Assembly: GCA_017306715.1 (NCBI GenBank)
Contig: JAFKHV010000009.1
Location: 40,655-104,654, forward strand
DNA: 64,000 nt
Origin: Legionella sp.
Lineage (GTDB): Bacteria > Pseudomonadota > Gammaproteobacteria > Legionellales > Legionellaceae
Direction of reading: 5' to 3'
Shown here: one piece after another, positions 27,477-35,950 of the stretch
How positions within the stretch are numbered: the first letter of the stretch is position 1
Layout of the letters: the number at the start of each line of letters is the position of its first letter
Notes under the pieces: generated by a model
Seen by the model: only the letters and a program-made list of their open reading frames with translations
Told to the model about the DNA's origin: nothing
Database searches by the model: none
Made by a program: the position numbers and the translations under genes

Positions 27477-28946
27477 ATGGAATCAGCAAATAATTCCACT
27501 ACAGAGAGGAGGACGCTCTTGAGTGCACGACCTTTAGTTGTAGATCTAGATGGTACCTTAATCCATACGGATATGCTCCATGAATCCGTGTTAGATTTAT
27601 TCCGTAAAGCACCTTGGCAAACTTTATATTTACCCTTTTGGTTAGCACGAGGAAAAGCTTTTTTAAAACGTTGCCTGGCGCGACGCACAGAGGTAAGCGC
27701 AGCATCATTACCCTACAATAATGAACTTATAGAGTGGTTAAAAAAAGAAAAGTCGGCTGGCCGCACCCTAATTCTTTGTACGGCTTCGGAGCAATCAATA
27801 GCAGACACCATTGCCGAGCATCTCGATCTTTTCGATGAAGTGATCGCGACTGCAACAGAGATTAATTTATCAGGGAAAAATAAAGCCATGGCGCTTGAGC
27901 GTCGCTTTGGTCAAGATGGATTCGATTATATTGGTAATTCGACTCAAGATTTGCATGTATGGAAAAGTGCCCACAAGGCAATTGTCGTAAATGCATCAAG
28001 CGAACTGATAAAAAAGGCTGAATCTTGCTGTGAGGTTGAACACATATTTCCGGCTAAATCCGCGACCATTAAAACCTGGGGTAAAGTTTTACGCGTGCAT
28101 CAATGGTTAAAAAATCTGTTGCTATTCATCCCAATTTTTTCCGCTCATCAATTGGCAAATTTTGATGTTTGGGTATCTTTATTATTTGCTTTTTTAGCCT
28201 TTAGCTGTTGCGCCTCTTCCGTATACATTGCCAATGATTTGCTGGATTTGGAAAGCGATCGCTTACATCCGCGTAAACGAAACCGACCATTTGCCAGTGG
28301 TCAGGTTGCGATTTCAAAAGGTCTGATGCTCGCGCCCATTCTATTTATGCTAAGTGTCGTATTAGGGGCGGTCGTTGGGACAAATTTCTTGTCCTGGCTT
28401 TTATTATATTTTACGGTAACGGCAGCCTACTCCCTGGGATTAAAACGCATCGTTTTAATGGATTGCATGACTTTAGCGATGCTATACACCTTACGTATCG
28501 TTGCAGGGGCGGCCGCAGCGAACCTGGAAGTAACTTTTTGGCTATTAGGGTTTTCAGTTTTCTTATTTTTATCGTTAGCTTTCGTTAAACGCTACGCGGA
28601 GCTTGAAATACAACAAGATGCGACCGATAAAATCCATGGTCGTGGTTATTATAAAGCAGATGCTCCTTTAATACAGACCTTGGGTGTTTCCTCAGGCTAT
28701 GCGGCTGTGGTCATTCTTTCCTTGTATTTAAATAGCGATGCGGTAATAAAACTGTATAGATCACCGCAGTGCGTTTGGGGAATCGTACCTATTGTGTTGT
28801 TCTGGATTAACTGGATGTGGATTAAGGCGCATCGTGGTGAAATGCATGATGATCCTCTGATCTTTGCCATTAAGGATAAAGGCAGTGTCCTCACCGGCGC
28901 ATTAATTGCAGTGGTTTTGGTTTTGGGAACAATAGGTTGGTCATGA
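27477..28946 (+). CDS. HAD phosphatase fused to UbiA-type polyprenyl-phosphate phosphoribosyltransferase
   Basis: A 489-residue two-domain protein. Residues 1-195 are a HAD phosphatase: nucleophile motif VVDLDGTL (23-27), LILCTAS (motif II) and YIGNSTQDL (motif III). Residues 200-489 are a membrane UbiA prenyltransferase with about nine helices. RVHQWLKN and NDLLDLESDRLHPRKRNRPFA (253-273) closely follow decaprenyl-phosphate 5-phosphoribose synthase (Rv3806c type), which moves phosphoribose from PRPP to a polyprenyl phosphate. The HAD part could remove the 5-phosphate, the next step. The ATG at 27477 has AAGGAA upstream; the frame reaches 27429. The next gene, DprE1-like, overlaps by ATGA. 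The fusion makes two successive pathway steps covalent. Family call strong; substrate inferred from neighbours. Confidence 0.85.
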   Translation: MESANNSTTERRTLLSARPLVVDLDGTLIHTDMLHESVLDLFRKAPWQTLYLPFWLARGKAFLKRCLARRTEVSAASLPYNNELIEWLKKEKSAGRTLILCTASEQSIADTIAEHLDLFDEVIATATEINLSGKNKAMALERRFGQDGFDYIGNSTQDLHVWKSAHKAIVVNASSELIKKAESCCEVEHIFPAKSATIKTWGKVLRVHQWLKNLLLFIPIFSAHQLANFDVWVSLLFAFLAFSCCASSVYIANDLLDLESDRLHPRKRNRPFASGQVAISKGLMLAPILFMLSVVLGAVVGTNFLSWLLLYFTVTAAYSLGLKRIVLMDCMTLAMLYTLRIVAGAAAANLEVTFWLLGFSVFLFLSLAFVKRYAELEIQQDATDKIHGRGYYKADAPLIQTLGVSSGYAAVVILSLYLNSDAVIKLYRSPQCVWGIVPIVLFWINWMWIKAHRGEMHDDPLIFAIKDKGSVLTGALIAVVLVLGTIGWS

Positions 28947-30250
28947 GCACTACCACAACTTCATGGGGCCGTTTAATCAAAGAACCACACCAGAGTATTG
29001 CGTTATCTTCAAGAACACAAGCGATTGCAGAGGTCAAGCAAAATCAGCCTGGAATATGCTTTGGCATGGGGCGAAGCTACGGTGATGCGTGTTTAAATCC
29101 TGGAGGAATTCTCTGGCATACTGAAGCGTTAAATCGCCTGCTTCATTTTGACCCGAAAACAGGCCGATTAACCTGTGAGGCGGGTGTGCTCTTAAAAGAT
29201 ATCCAACAATTATTTTTCGCTCGTGGTTGGTATCTACCAGTCACTCCAGGTACGCAATGGGTTACAGTGGGCGGGGCAATTGCCAATGATATTCATGGTA
29301 AAAATTATCATCGCTATGGTTCATTTGGTAATCAAATTCACAGCATTACTTTATTACGTACGGATGGCTCGGTACATGAGTGCAGCGCGCATCAAAATTC
29401 AGAATTGTTTTACGCGACCATTGGTGGCATTGGGCTTACGGGCGTTATTTTAAGTGCGGAGTTGCAGCTAGCACCCGCAAGCAGCTCTTGGTTAGATGTC
29501 GAGACTATCCCATTTACTCAAATCCACGAATTCTTAACACTAACCGAGCAGTCTGAGGCTTCCTGGGAGCACACGGTATCCTGGATCGATTGCCTTGGCC
29601 GCAGTGGGCAGCAGCGGGGTATTTTTATGCGTGCACAATTCGTTGCATCGCCCCCGACAACCGAATTATCCACAAAAAGACCAATGTCCATACCCTTTAA
29701 TTTACCTATTTCATTGGTGAATCAGTGGTCGTTGCGCGCGTTTAATGAGGCCTATTTTATACTCAAAAGTCGCAAAGCGGGTAAAAGCATGATGCATTAT
29801 ATTCCTTTTTCCTATCCGCTAGATAATATCGCACACTGGAATCGAATGTACGGACCCAAAGGATTTTATCAGTACCAATGCTTGGTTCCACGACAAGACG
29901 GTGAGCTGGCTATCAAAGCGATTTTGGCTGAAATTGCTGCAGCGGGTGAAGGTTCTTTCCTGTCCGTATTAAAAACATTTAGTAAGCGGCAAGCGCTTGG
30001 TATGCTCAGCTTCCCCCAGGACGGAATCACCCTGGCATTGGATTTTCCAAATCGTGGTGCGAGTACCTTGGCTCTTTTTAACCGGCTTGATGCTATTGTC
30101 CACGCCGCGCAAGGGCGATTATATTTAGCCAAAGATGCGCGGATGTCGCGGGAATTTTTCGAGCAATCGTATCCTTTACATCAAAAATATCAGACCTATC
30201 GTGATCCTGGAATCAGCTCTGCGATGTCACGTCGTTTAATGGGGTATTAA
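28943..30250 (+). CDS. DprE1-like FAD oxidase of polyprenylphosphoryl ribose
   Basis: A 435-residue VAO-fold flavoprotein. The FAD domain has GMGRSYGDACLNPGG, TPGTQWVTVGGAIANDIHGKN with the histidine (118) equivalent to His132 of mycobacterial DprE1, and YATIGGIGLTGV. The substrate domain has MYGPKGFYQYQ, GITLALDFP and RLYLAKDAR, the last carrying the equivalent of catalytic Lys418. DprE1 oxidises the 2-hydroxyl of decaprenylphosphoryl ribose to a ketone. The residue matching Cys387, target of benzothiazinones, is Ala365 here. The start is the ATG overlapping the preceding stop (ATGA); a TTG at 28937 is less likely. Placement between the UbiA fusion and a DprE2-like gene makes the function convincing. 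Confidence 0.9.
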   Translation: MSTTTTSWGRLIKEPHQSIALSSRTQAIAEVKQNQPGICFGMGRSYGDACLNPGGILWHTEALNRLLHFDPKTGRLTCEAGVLLKDIQQLFFARGWYLPVTPGTQWVTVGGAIANDIHGKNYHRYGSFGNQIHSITLLRTDGSVHECSAHQNSELFYATIGGIGLTGVILSAELQLAPASSSWLDVETIPFTQIHEFLTLTEQSEASWEHTVSWIDCLGRSGQQRGIFMRAQFVASPPTTELSTKRPMSIPFNLPISLVNQWSLRAFNEAYFILKSRKAGKSMMHYIPFSYPLDNIAHWNRMYGPKGFYQYQCLVPRQDGELAIKAILAEIAAAGEGSFLSVLKTFSKRQALGMLSFPQDGITLALDFPNRGASTLALFNRLDAIVHAAQGRLYLAKDARMSREFFEQSYPLHQKYQTYRDPGISSAMSRRLMGY

Positions 30251-30251
30251 T

Positions 30252-31001
30252 ATGAAAAATAAAAAAATTGTTATCGTAGGAGCAACTTCAGCGATTGCAG
30301 AACATTGTGCCCGATTATGGATAGGTTCGGATCCGGTGGAAATGATCTTACTGGGAAGAAATCAAAGTAAACTCGAGCCAATAGCCGTCGATTTGCGCGT
30401 GCGCAATCCGCAAGCGAACATCATATGCTCTGAGGTTAACTTTACTGAAGCTGACGCAATTGAAACTTATGTACAAAGCCTTGCTGATGCAGCTCCTATC
30501 GATTTAATTCTAATCGCTCATGGGGCCTTGGCGGATCAACAAATGTGCCAACAGCAATTATCGCTTTGTGCGCAATCGCTCCTGATCAATGGCGTATCCC
30601 CAGTCCTTTTTGCAGAAGCCTTTGCCAAGCAATTAGAAAAGCAAGGACGAGGTACTTTGGTTTTAATTGGTTCTGTTGCAGGGGATCGTGGGCGGAAATC
30701 CAATTACATTTATGGTGCGGCCAAAGGACTTATGAGTCGTTATGCTCAAGGCTTGCAACACCGTTTCGCACAGAGCCAGGTAAAAATTATTTTGGTTAAG
30801 CCTGGGCCTACCGATACCCCGATGACGGTACATTTAAAGGCGCAGGGGCAAAAGCTTGCTCATCCTGCAGAAGTAGCGCAAAATATTGTCGATGGTGTGG
30901 CGAAAAATAAAGCAGTCATTTATGCTCCAGGGATATGGAAATATATTATGACCGTGATTTGCTGTATCCCTAATTTTATCTTTGCCAAAATGGATATTTG
31001 A
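30252..31001 (+). CDS. DprE2-like SDR, polyprenylphosphoryl-2-keto-ribose reductase
   Basis: A 249-residue short-chain dehydrogenase. It has the cofactor loop VGATSAIAEHCARLW, the NNAG-equivalent IAHGAL, catalytic serine in IGSVAGDRGRKSNYIYGAAK with the Tyr-Lys pair, and the tail VIYAPGIWKYIMTVICCIPNFIF. That GSVAG-R-R-SN-Y pattern and the hydrophobic tail are those of DprE2 (Rv3791), which reduces the keto intermediate to decaprenylphosphoryl arabinose with NADH. It begins one base after the DprE1-like stop, so the pair is co-translated, as expected for two enzymes that together epimerise C2 of the ribose. The start ATG lies in a weak ribosome-binding context. Confidence 0.88.
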   Translation: MKNKKIVIVGATSAIAEHCARLWIGSDPVEMILLGRNQSKLEPIAVDLRVRNPQANIICSEVNFTEADAIETYVQSLADAAPIDLILIAHGALADQQMCQQQLSLCAQSLLINGVSPVLFAEAFAKQLEKQGRGTLVLIGSVAGDRGRKSNYIYGAAKGLMSRYAQGLQHRFAQSQVKIILVKPGPTDTPMTVHLKAQGQKLAHPAEVAQNIVDGVAKNKAVIYAPGIWKYIMTVICCIPNFIFAKMDI

Positions 31002-31017
31002 ACTCGAGGATGATGCT

Positions 31018-32976
31018 GTGAACGAATTGAGAAATAATAACCAATGGTCCTGGTGGTTTTGGCTCGGTTGTTGGATTTTATTTAGCGTGGTATTGGGTTT
31101 AATAAACGCGCCGACGATTGGCCTTGCAGGAAATGAGTTAGGGGATTATGCTGCCAATTCTTTATTAATTCAGGATGCCAAACATTTTGATTTATTCGTA
31201 GGTAATTATTCTCGTGTTGGTTTTAATCACCCAGGCCCCGCCATTCTCTATGTACTTACTCTAGGTGAGGTACTTTGCTACGACTGGCTGCACTGGGTAC
31301 AAGCTCCCTTTGCGGGGCAATTAGTTGCAGTCTTTGTTTTTAACGCTTTTTGGTTGACCTTGCTGCTGCGATTGCTTGCCCTATGGTCGCAATCGTTACT
31401 TGCTGCGATTTTGGGCTTAGCACTCTTTACCTTGTTGTCGGTAACCGCCAATCATCATTTTTTTACCAGCATCTGGTTTCCACATTTGTATTATTTACCT
31501 TTTGCAGTCCTCGTTTTGGCACTTGCACGTTTTGCTGATGGTAAAACCGATACGCTGTACTCTTTGGCATTGAGTGCAGGATTCCTCATGAACGGCCATG
31601 TATCGTTTATCGCATTGTTAGGAATTATGTTAATGCTTATGCTGCTCTTTAATTTTATGTTATTCCGTAAAGATTTAGAGCGACGTATTCTCAGCAGAGT
31701 TTTTTTACGTCAAAACCACAGACGATTGCTTCAGGCCATTGGATTACTCAGCCTCTTTTTCATACCGATGCTCATACAAACAATTCGCGCCTACCCTGGA
31801 CCTCTGCTGGATTATCTTGGATATGATGCCAAACACCATGCCAACACACTTGAGCAGGCCTTCAATTATATCCGTGCTTTCTGGATAAATGGTTGGTTCA
31901 TGGGGCTGGGCGTTATTTTAGGCGGAGTTTTGTGTATCATTGCGCCAAAGAAATTAAACACAGTTAATATTAGTGCCTGGTTTTGTTGTATTCTGGCTGC
32001 TACGTTTGCGGTTCTGATTTATGCTATCTACGGAATAGATGAGCTTCAATATCAATATATCGCTTTCTTTTACTATGCGGCGACTGTTCTTTTTGTAGTG
32101 ATGCTGCTCATTACATTCAATGAATATTTTACCAAAAATTACTTAGGTGCTTTGATTGTTGTATCTGTTAGTGCGGTGTTCTTTTTATTGTCCTATCCTC
32201 TTATCCAAAAAGCTCCTGAAACGATCCATTTTTTTAATGGATCGAAGATACAGGAAACCTATACCAAGTTGAACCAATTTAAAAAGCAGGGTCGTTTGGT
32301 TTTTGATTTAGAACGGCAAGTTTATTGGCGTCGTATTGCCGGTCTTGCTGCCTATGCCAAGAGACAGAATAATGATTTGTTTTGTATCCAAAAAAATTGG
32401 CACATTTTATTTACAAAAAAATTACTGTGTTCTGCAGAAGAAATAGTACAAAACCCGCGTTTTATAATCGTTTCCCGCGAAACAAAAAAGGGTACACAAA
32501 GCGCTGTTCAATGGGGGCAACTTCGTTTTGTTCCTTTGAAAAAGCCTAATTTAATTGATCAAGGCTATATTAGTGTTCATGCGCGCAAAGCTGCATTTCG
32601 CAAGATCTTGGCTCGCGGATGGACTAACCCAGAAGCCGATTTTGTATGGTCATTAGGTGCGCACGCAGAAATAGGCTTGCCGTTGCAGAAAAACTTTAAA
32701 GGCGAGTTGTTGTTAGATCTGTCTGCTTATTTGCCTCGCGCTTCCTCACAACAAGAGCTACAACTATTTATCAATAAGCAGTGGGTGAAAACAGTACGGT
32801 TTACCCTCAGCGCGAATCGACAAAAAATCAGCCTACCTTTAAACACTTCAAAAAAACGAGGAGCTATTCTTGAGTTTGTAATCGCAAAACCAATGAAACC
32901 TTCCGTTTATTCACATAGTCAGGATGCGCGTCAGCTTGGGGTAGCTCTGTATGGGTTGCAAATTAAAAGGGCATAA
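31018..32976 (+). CDS. GT-C-type membrane glycosyltransferase, candidate arabinofuranosyltransferase
   Basis: A 652-residue integral membrane protein. The GTG at 31018 is taken as start because GAGGATG is upstream; the TTG at 30982 lies within the preceding gene. About ten to twelve hydrophobic helices fill the first 400 residues. The first periplasmic loop has GNELGDYAANSLL and later FNHPGPAILYVL, similar in layout to GT-C enzymes, which use an acidic residue there and a polyprenyl-phosphate sugar donor. Residues of about 530-652 form a beta-rich soluble domain with ARGWTNPEADFVWSLG, of the kind found at the end of other polyprenyl-sugar transferases. Given the DprE-type genes upstream, the donor is probably polyprenylphosphoryl arabinose; the acceptor is unknown. 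Confidence 0.7.
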   Translation: MNELRNNNQWSWWFWLGCWILFSVVLGLINAPTIGLAGNELGDYAANSLLIQDAKHFDLFVGNYSRVGFNHPGPAILYVLTLGEVLCYDWLHWVQAPFAGQLVAVFVFNAFWLTLLLRLLALWSQSLLAAILGLALFTLLSVTANHHFFTSIWFPHLYYLPFAVLVLALARFADGKTDTLYSLALSAGFLMNGHVSFIALLGIMLMLMLLFNFMLFRKDLERRILSRVFLRQNHRRLLQAIGLLSLFFIPMLIQTIRAYPGPLLDYLGYDAKHHANTLEQAFNYIRAFWINGWFMGLGVILGGVLCIIAPKKLNTVNISAWFCCILAATFAVLIYAIYGIDELQYQYIAFFYYAATVLFVVMLLITFNEYFTKNYLGALIVVSVSAVFFLLSYPLIQKAPETIHFFNGSKIQETYTKLNQFKKQGRLVFDLERQVYWRRIAGLAAYAKRQNNDLFCIQKNWHILFTKKLLCSAEEIVQNPRFIIVSRETKKGTQSAVQWGQLRFVPLKKPNLIDQGYISVHARKAAFRKILARGWTNPEADFVWSLGAHAEIGLPLQKNFKGELLLDLSAYLPRASSQQELQLFINKQWVKTVRFTLSANRQKISLPLNTSKKRGAILEFVIAKPMKPSVYSHSQDARQLGVALYGLQIKRA

Positions 32977-32982
32977 AAAAAT

Positions 32983-33912
32983 ATGAAAATTGTATTACCA
33001 GGGGGCGCGGGCTTAGTCGGACAAAATTTAGTCGCACGCCTTAAAGCCAGGGGCTATACCGATGTGATTATTTTGGATAAACATCGCGCGAATACACAAA
33101 TTTTACAGCAAATGCATCCTGAATATCAGGTTGAATGTGTTGATGTATCAATACCTGGAAGTTGGCAACACCATTTTGCGCAAGCGGATGCAGTCGTGAT
33201 GCTGCAAGCGCAAATTGGCGGCTATGACTATCAGGATTTTATTACAAATAATGTAACCTCTACGAAATTAATTTTAGATACAATCAAAAAGTATCAAGTA
33301 CCGCATCTGGTTCATATCAGTTCCTCTGTAGTGGAATCGATTGCGGATGATTTTTATACTCGCAGTAAAAAAGCTCAAGAAGAGTTGGTGATACACAGCG
33401 GTCTGCACTGTCCTATTCTTAGACCCACATTAATGTTTGGCTGGTTTGACCGCAAACATTTGGGCTGGTTATCCCGTTTCATGCAAAAGGTACCTGTTTT
33501 CCCCATTCCAGGTCATGGTAAATATATGCGTCAACCACTGTACGCAGGAGATTTTTGCGAAATTATTATTCACTGTCTGGAACATCCTGATATTCATGGA
33601 ATCTTTAATATATCGGGTCATGAAAAAATCGATTATATTGATATTATTCGTTTGATCAAAAAGGCTACCCGGGCGAAGACCCCAATCGCGAAGATCCCTT
33701 ACTCTTTATTTTACGCGCTGCTTTGGACATGGGGGAAACTAAGTAAAAATCCACCCTTTACTACCCAACAATTAGCTGCGTTAAGCGCTAAAGATGAATT
33801 CGAAATTATAAACTGGCCTGAGCTGTTTTCAGTACCTTACACTCCGTTCGCGCAAGCAGTTGAAGAAACGTTTAATCATCCGCAATACAGCAAAATAATT
33901 TTGGAGTTTTAG
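32983..33912 (+). CDS. NAD-dependent epimerase/dehydratase family protein
   Basis: A 309-residue extended short-chain dehydrogenase. The dinucleotide loop is GGAGLVGQNL, and the active site has HISSSVVES followed by YTRSKKAQEE (the Tyr-x3-Lys pattern in slightly altered form). LRPTLMFGWFDRKHLGWLSRFM and YAGDFCEIIIHCLEHPDIHGIFNISG are typical substrate-domain segments. Many relatives act on nucleotide sugars, but some act on lipid-linked sugars, and its place between the GT-C transferase and an FAD oxidoreductase suggests a joint role in modifying a polyprenyl-linked sugar. It starts six bases after the GT-C stop. The reaction cannot be assigned from sequence. Confidence 0.75.
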   Translation: MKIVLPGGAGLVGQNLVARLKARGYTDVIILDKHRANTQILQQMHPEYQVECVDVSIPGSWQHHFAQADAVVMLQAQIGGYDYQDFITNNVTSTKLILDTIKKYQVPHLVHISSSVVESIADDFYTRSKKAQEELVIHSGLHCPILRPTLMFGWFDRKHLGWLSRFMQKVPVFPIPGHGKYMRQPLYAGDFCEIIIHCLEHPDIHGIFNISGHEKIDYIDIIRLIKKATRAKTPIAKIPYSLFYALLWTWGKLSKNPPFTTQQLAALSAKDEFEIINWPELFSVPYTPFAQAVEETFNHPQYSKIILEF

Positions 33913-33913
33913 C

Positions 33914-35200
33914 ATGGGAGAGCAGGTAGCAGTTTTAGGCGCAGGCCCCATGGGTCTTGCTGTTGCTTATCAATTAGCAAAAGATGGTTATAAGCCTGTA
34001 GTGTATGAGGCGGACGATCGGGTGGGCGGTATGACCGCTTGCTTTGATTTTAATGGTCTGGATATCGAGCGTTATTATCATTTTCACTGTACCTCAGATC
34101 ATGCATTCTTGCAGTTGCTTGACGAGTTAAACATCAGCGATAAGATGCAATGGCGTGCCACCAAGATGGGGTATTGGTATCAAGGCCAATTACAAGCTTG
34201 GGGAAATCCATGGGCTTTATTACGTTTTCGCGGTTTAAGTTTCATTGCAAAAATACGTTATGGACTACACGCTTTTTTATCCACCAGACGTACTGATTGG
34301 CAGCCACTGGATGAATTAGAAAGCACGCAATGGATTAAAAAATGGGTAGGCCAGGAAGCTTATGAAATCCTCTGGCAGAAATTGTTTGATTATAAGTTTT
34401 ATGAGCATGCGAATAATTTATCTGCCGCCTGGATCTGGAGTCGTATTCGCAGGATTGGACGCTCGCGATATAACCTGTTTAAAGAAAAATTAGGCTATCT
34501 TGAGGGTGGTTCAACGACCTTATTACATGCAATGAAGGTTGCAATTGAGGCGCATGGTGGGGAAATCAAATTACAATCTCCCGTGCGCAAGGTCGTTATG
34601 ACGGACGGCAAAGTATCCGGTGTCGAAACTGCTACTGAGTTTACACCATACGGTAAAGTGATTAGTACGATCCCGCTGCCTTATGTGCCGCAAATCATGC
34701 CCGATCTACCACCAACAGTTCTTGCACAATACCGCAGTGTAAAAAACATTGCGGTGGTCTGTGTGATTGCGAAACTTAAAAAAAGAGTGAGTGAAAATTT
34801 TTGGCTAAACATCAACGATCCGCACATGGATATTCCTGGGTTGGTTGAATACAGTAATCTGCGTCCTTTAGAGCAACATGTTGTGTATGTCCCTTTTTAT
34901 ATGCCCGGAGAGCATCCTAAATTTGCGGAGGATAATAACGTTTTTATGCAAAAAGTAAGACAATACTTACAAAAGATTAATCCTCAATTAACGGATGAAG
35001 ATATTATCGATATCCGGGCAAGTCGTTATCGTTACGCCCAACCGATTTGCGAGCCTGGTTTTTTAAAGAGGTTGCCTGCCCCTGCATTACCAATAAGGGG
35101 ATTATGGGTGGCGGATACTTCATATTATTATCCAGAAGATCGTGGGATTTCTGAAAGTATTGATTTCGGTCGCAAAATGGCGCGAGAGGCGATGGTATGA
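33914..35200 (+). CDS. FAD-dependent oxidoreductase (amine oxidase / UDP-galactopyranose mutase-like fold)
   Basis: A 428-residue flavoprotein. The N-terminal Rossmann motif is VLGAGPMGLAVAYQLAKDGY with the acidic residue that binds the adenosine ribose in VYEADDRVGGM. GGSTTLLHAMK in the centre and WVADTSYYYPEDRGISESI at the end match the NAD(P)/FAD-dependent oxidoreductases related to protoporphyrinogen oxidase and UDP-galactopyranose mutase that often appear in polysaccharide loci. GGAG precedes the ATG. It overlaps the next gene by ATGA, so the epimerase, this enzyme and GtrA form one translational unit. Its substrate is likely a sugar or sugar-lipid in the same pathway, which is inference. 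Confidence 0.8.
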   Translation: MGEQVAVLGAGPMGLAVAYQLAKDGYKPVVYEADDRVGGMTACFDFNGLDIERYYHFHCTSDHAFLQLLDELNISDKMQWRATKMGYWYQGQLQAWGNPWALLRFRGLSFIAKIRYGLHAFLSTRRTDWQPLDELESTQWIKKWVGQEAYEILWQKLFDYKFYEHANNLSAAWIWSRIRRIGRSRYNLFKEKLGYLEGGSTTLLHAMKVAIEAHGGEIKLQSPVRKVVMTDGKVSGVETATEFTPYGKVISTIPLPYVPQIMPDLPPTVLAQYRSVKNIAVVCVIAKLKKRVSENFWLNINDPHMDIPGLVEYSNLRPLEQHVVYVPFYMPGEHPKFAEDNNVFMQKVRQYLQKINPQLTDEDIIDIRASRYRYAQPICEPGFLKRLPAPALPIRGLWVADTSYYYPEDRGISESIDFGRKMAREAMV

Positions 35201-35604
35201 TAGCAGCATTTAGATCGCGACAGTTTTTATTATTTTTATTAACCGGTGGTATTGCTGCAACGGTAAATTTTGGCTCGCGGATGGTGTATAACCATTGGTA
35301 TAGTTTTTCAACAGCAATTATTCTAGCTTATATCACCGGCATGCTTACTGCTTTTATTTTAGCGCGAATTTTTGTATTTAAAAACGCACGCCAGACGATC
35401 CGGCGTTCGGCTTTGTTTTTTATCGCCGTCAACCTCATCGCGGTCATGCAAACTTTGCTTATCAGCATTGGTTTAAGTCATTACATCATGCCGGCATTGG
35501 GCATAACTATTTTAGTGAAAGAAATTGCTCATGGGGTAGGGGTGATTTTTCCTGTGTTCACTAGTTATTTGGGACATAAACATTGGTCTTTTAGAGAGCA
35601 TTAA
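35197..35604 (+). CDS. GtrA-like membrane protein
   Basis: A 135-residue protein with four hydrophobic helices and the GtrA family pattern: FLLFLLTGGIAATVNFGSR in helix 1, ILAYITGMLTAFILARIFVF with the arginine and phenylalanine, and the C-terminal HKHWSF. GtrA proteins are thought to move undecaprenyl-linked sugars across the inner membrane or hold partner enzymes. In mycobacteria a GtrA-like protein (Rv3789) is encoded beside DprE1 and DprE2, so its presence at the end of this DprE-type operon supports a role with polyprenylphosphoryl arabinose. It starts at the ATG of an ATGA overlap. Function is by family association. Confidence 0.85.
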   Translation: MIAAFRSRQFLLFLLTGGIAATVNFGSRMVYNHWYSFSTAIILAYITGMLTAFILARIFVFKNARQTIRRSALFFIAVNLIAVMQTLLISIGLSHYIMPALGITILVKEIAHGVGVIFPVFTSYLGHKHWSFREH

Positions 35605-35753
35605 GGTTTCGATTGCAGCTGGAGGCTCTGCCCCTAATGTCACCACGACCCTTGGTGTGGGATCCCCTGGGCATGGCATGATGTGCGTAATTACATAAGA
35701 CCCAATTATTAGATCGGCTTCGTTCAATCGATCGCGCTATGTGCTGGAGACAA

Positions 35754-35921
35754 TCCCCTGCAATGGGCACTTACTCAATGCATGCGAGATCATTAAACTG
35801 GATTAGGAATCTTCGCGTTCAAGACTGTTCTCTCGGGTTGAGATCCCTCGTAAACTCGGGATGACGGAGGATTGGGATTGTAATGCAGCAAATCAAAGGA
35901 TTACGCAGGAAACTTCCCCCA
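35754..35921. repeat. Tandem imperfect repeat, copy 1
   Basis: A unit of about 168 bases that starts TCCCCTGCAATGGGCACTTA and includes GAGATCCCTCGTAAACTCGG, followed by GGATGACGG, then AATGCAGCAAATCAAAGGA. It recurs at 35951 with an offset of 197 bases and high identity. The GATGACGG part is complementary to CCGTCATCC a little downstream, so this is probably a dispersed palindromic intergenic element rather than coding DNA. The stretch from 35605 to 35753 holds a further degenerate piece (TGGGATCCCCTGGGCATGG) and no gene that I can support. Confidence 0.7.
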
Positions 35922-35950
35922 CAGCCCGTCATCCAGAGCGAAGCGAAGGA

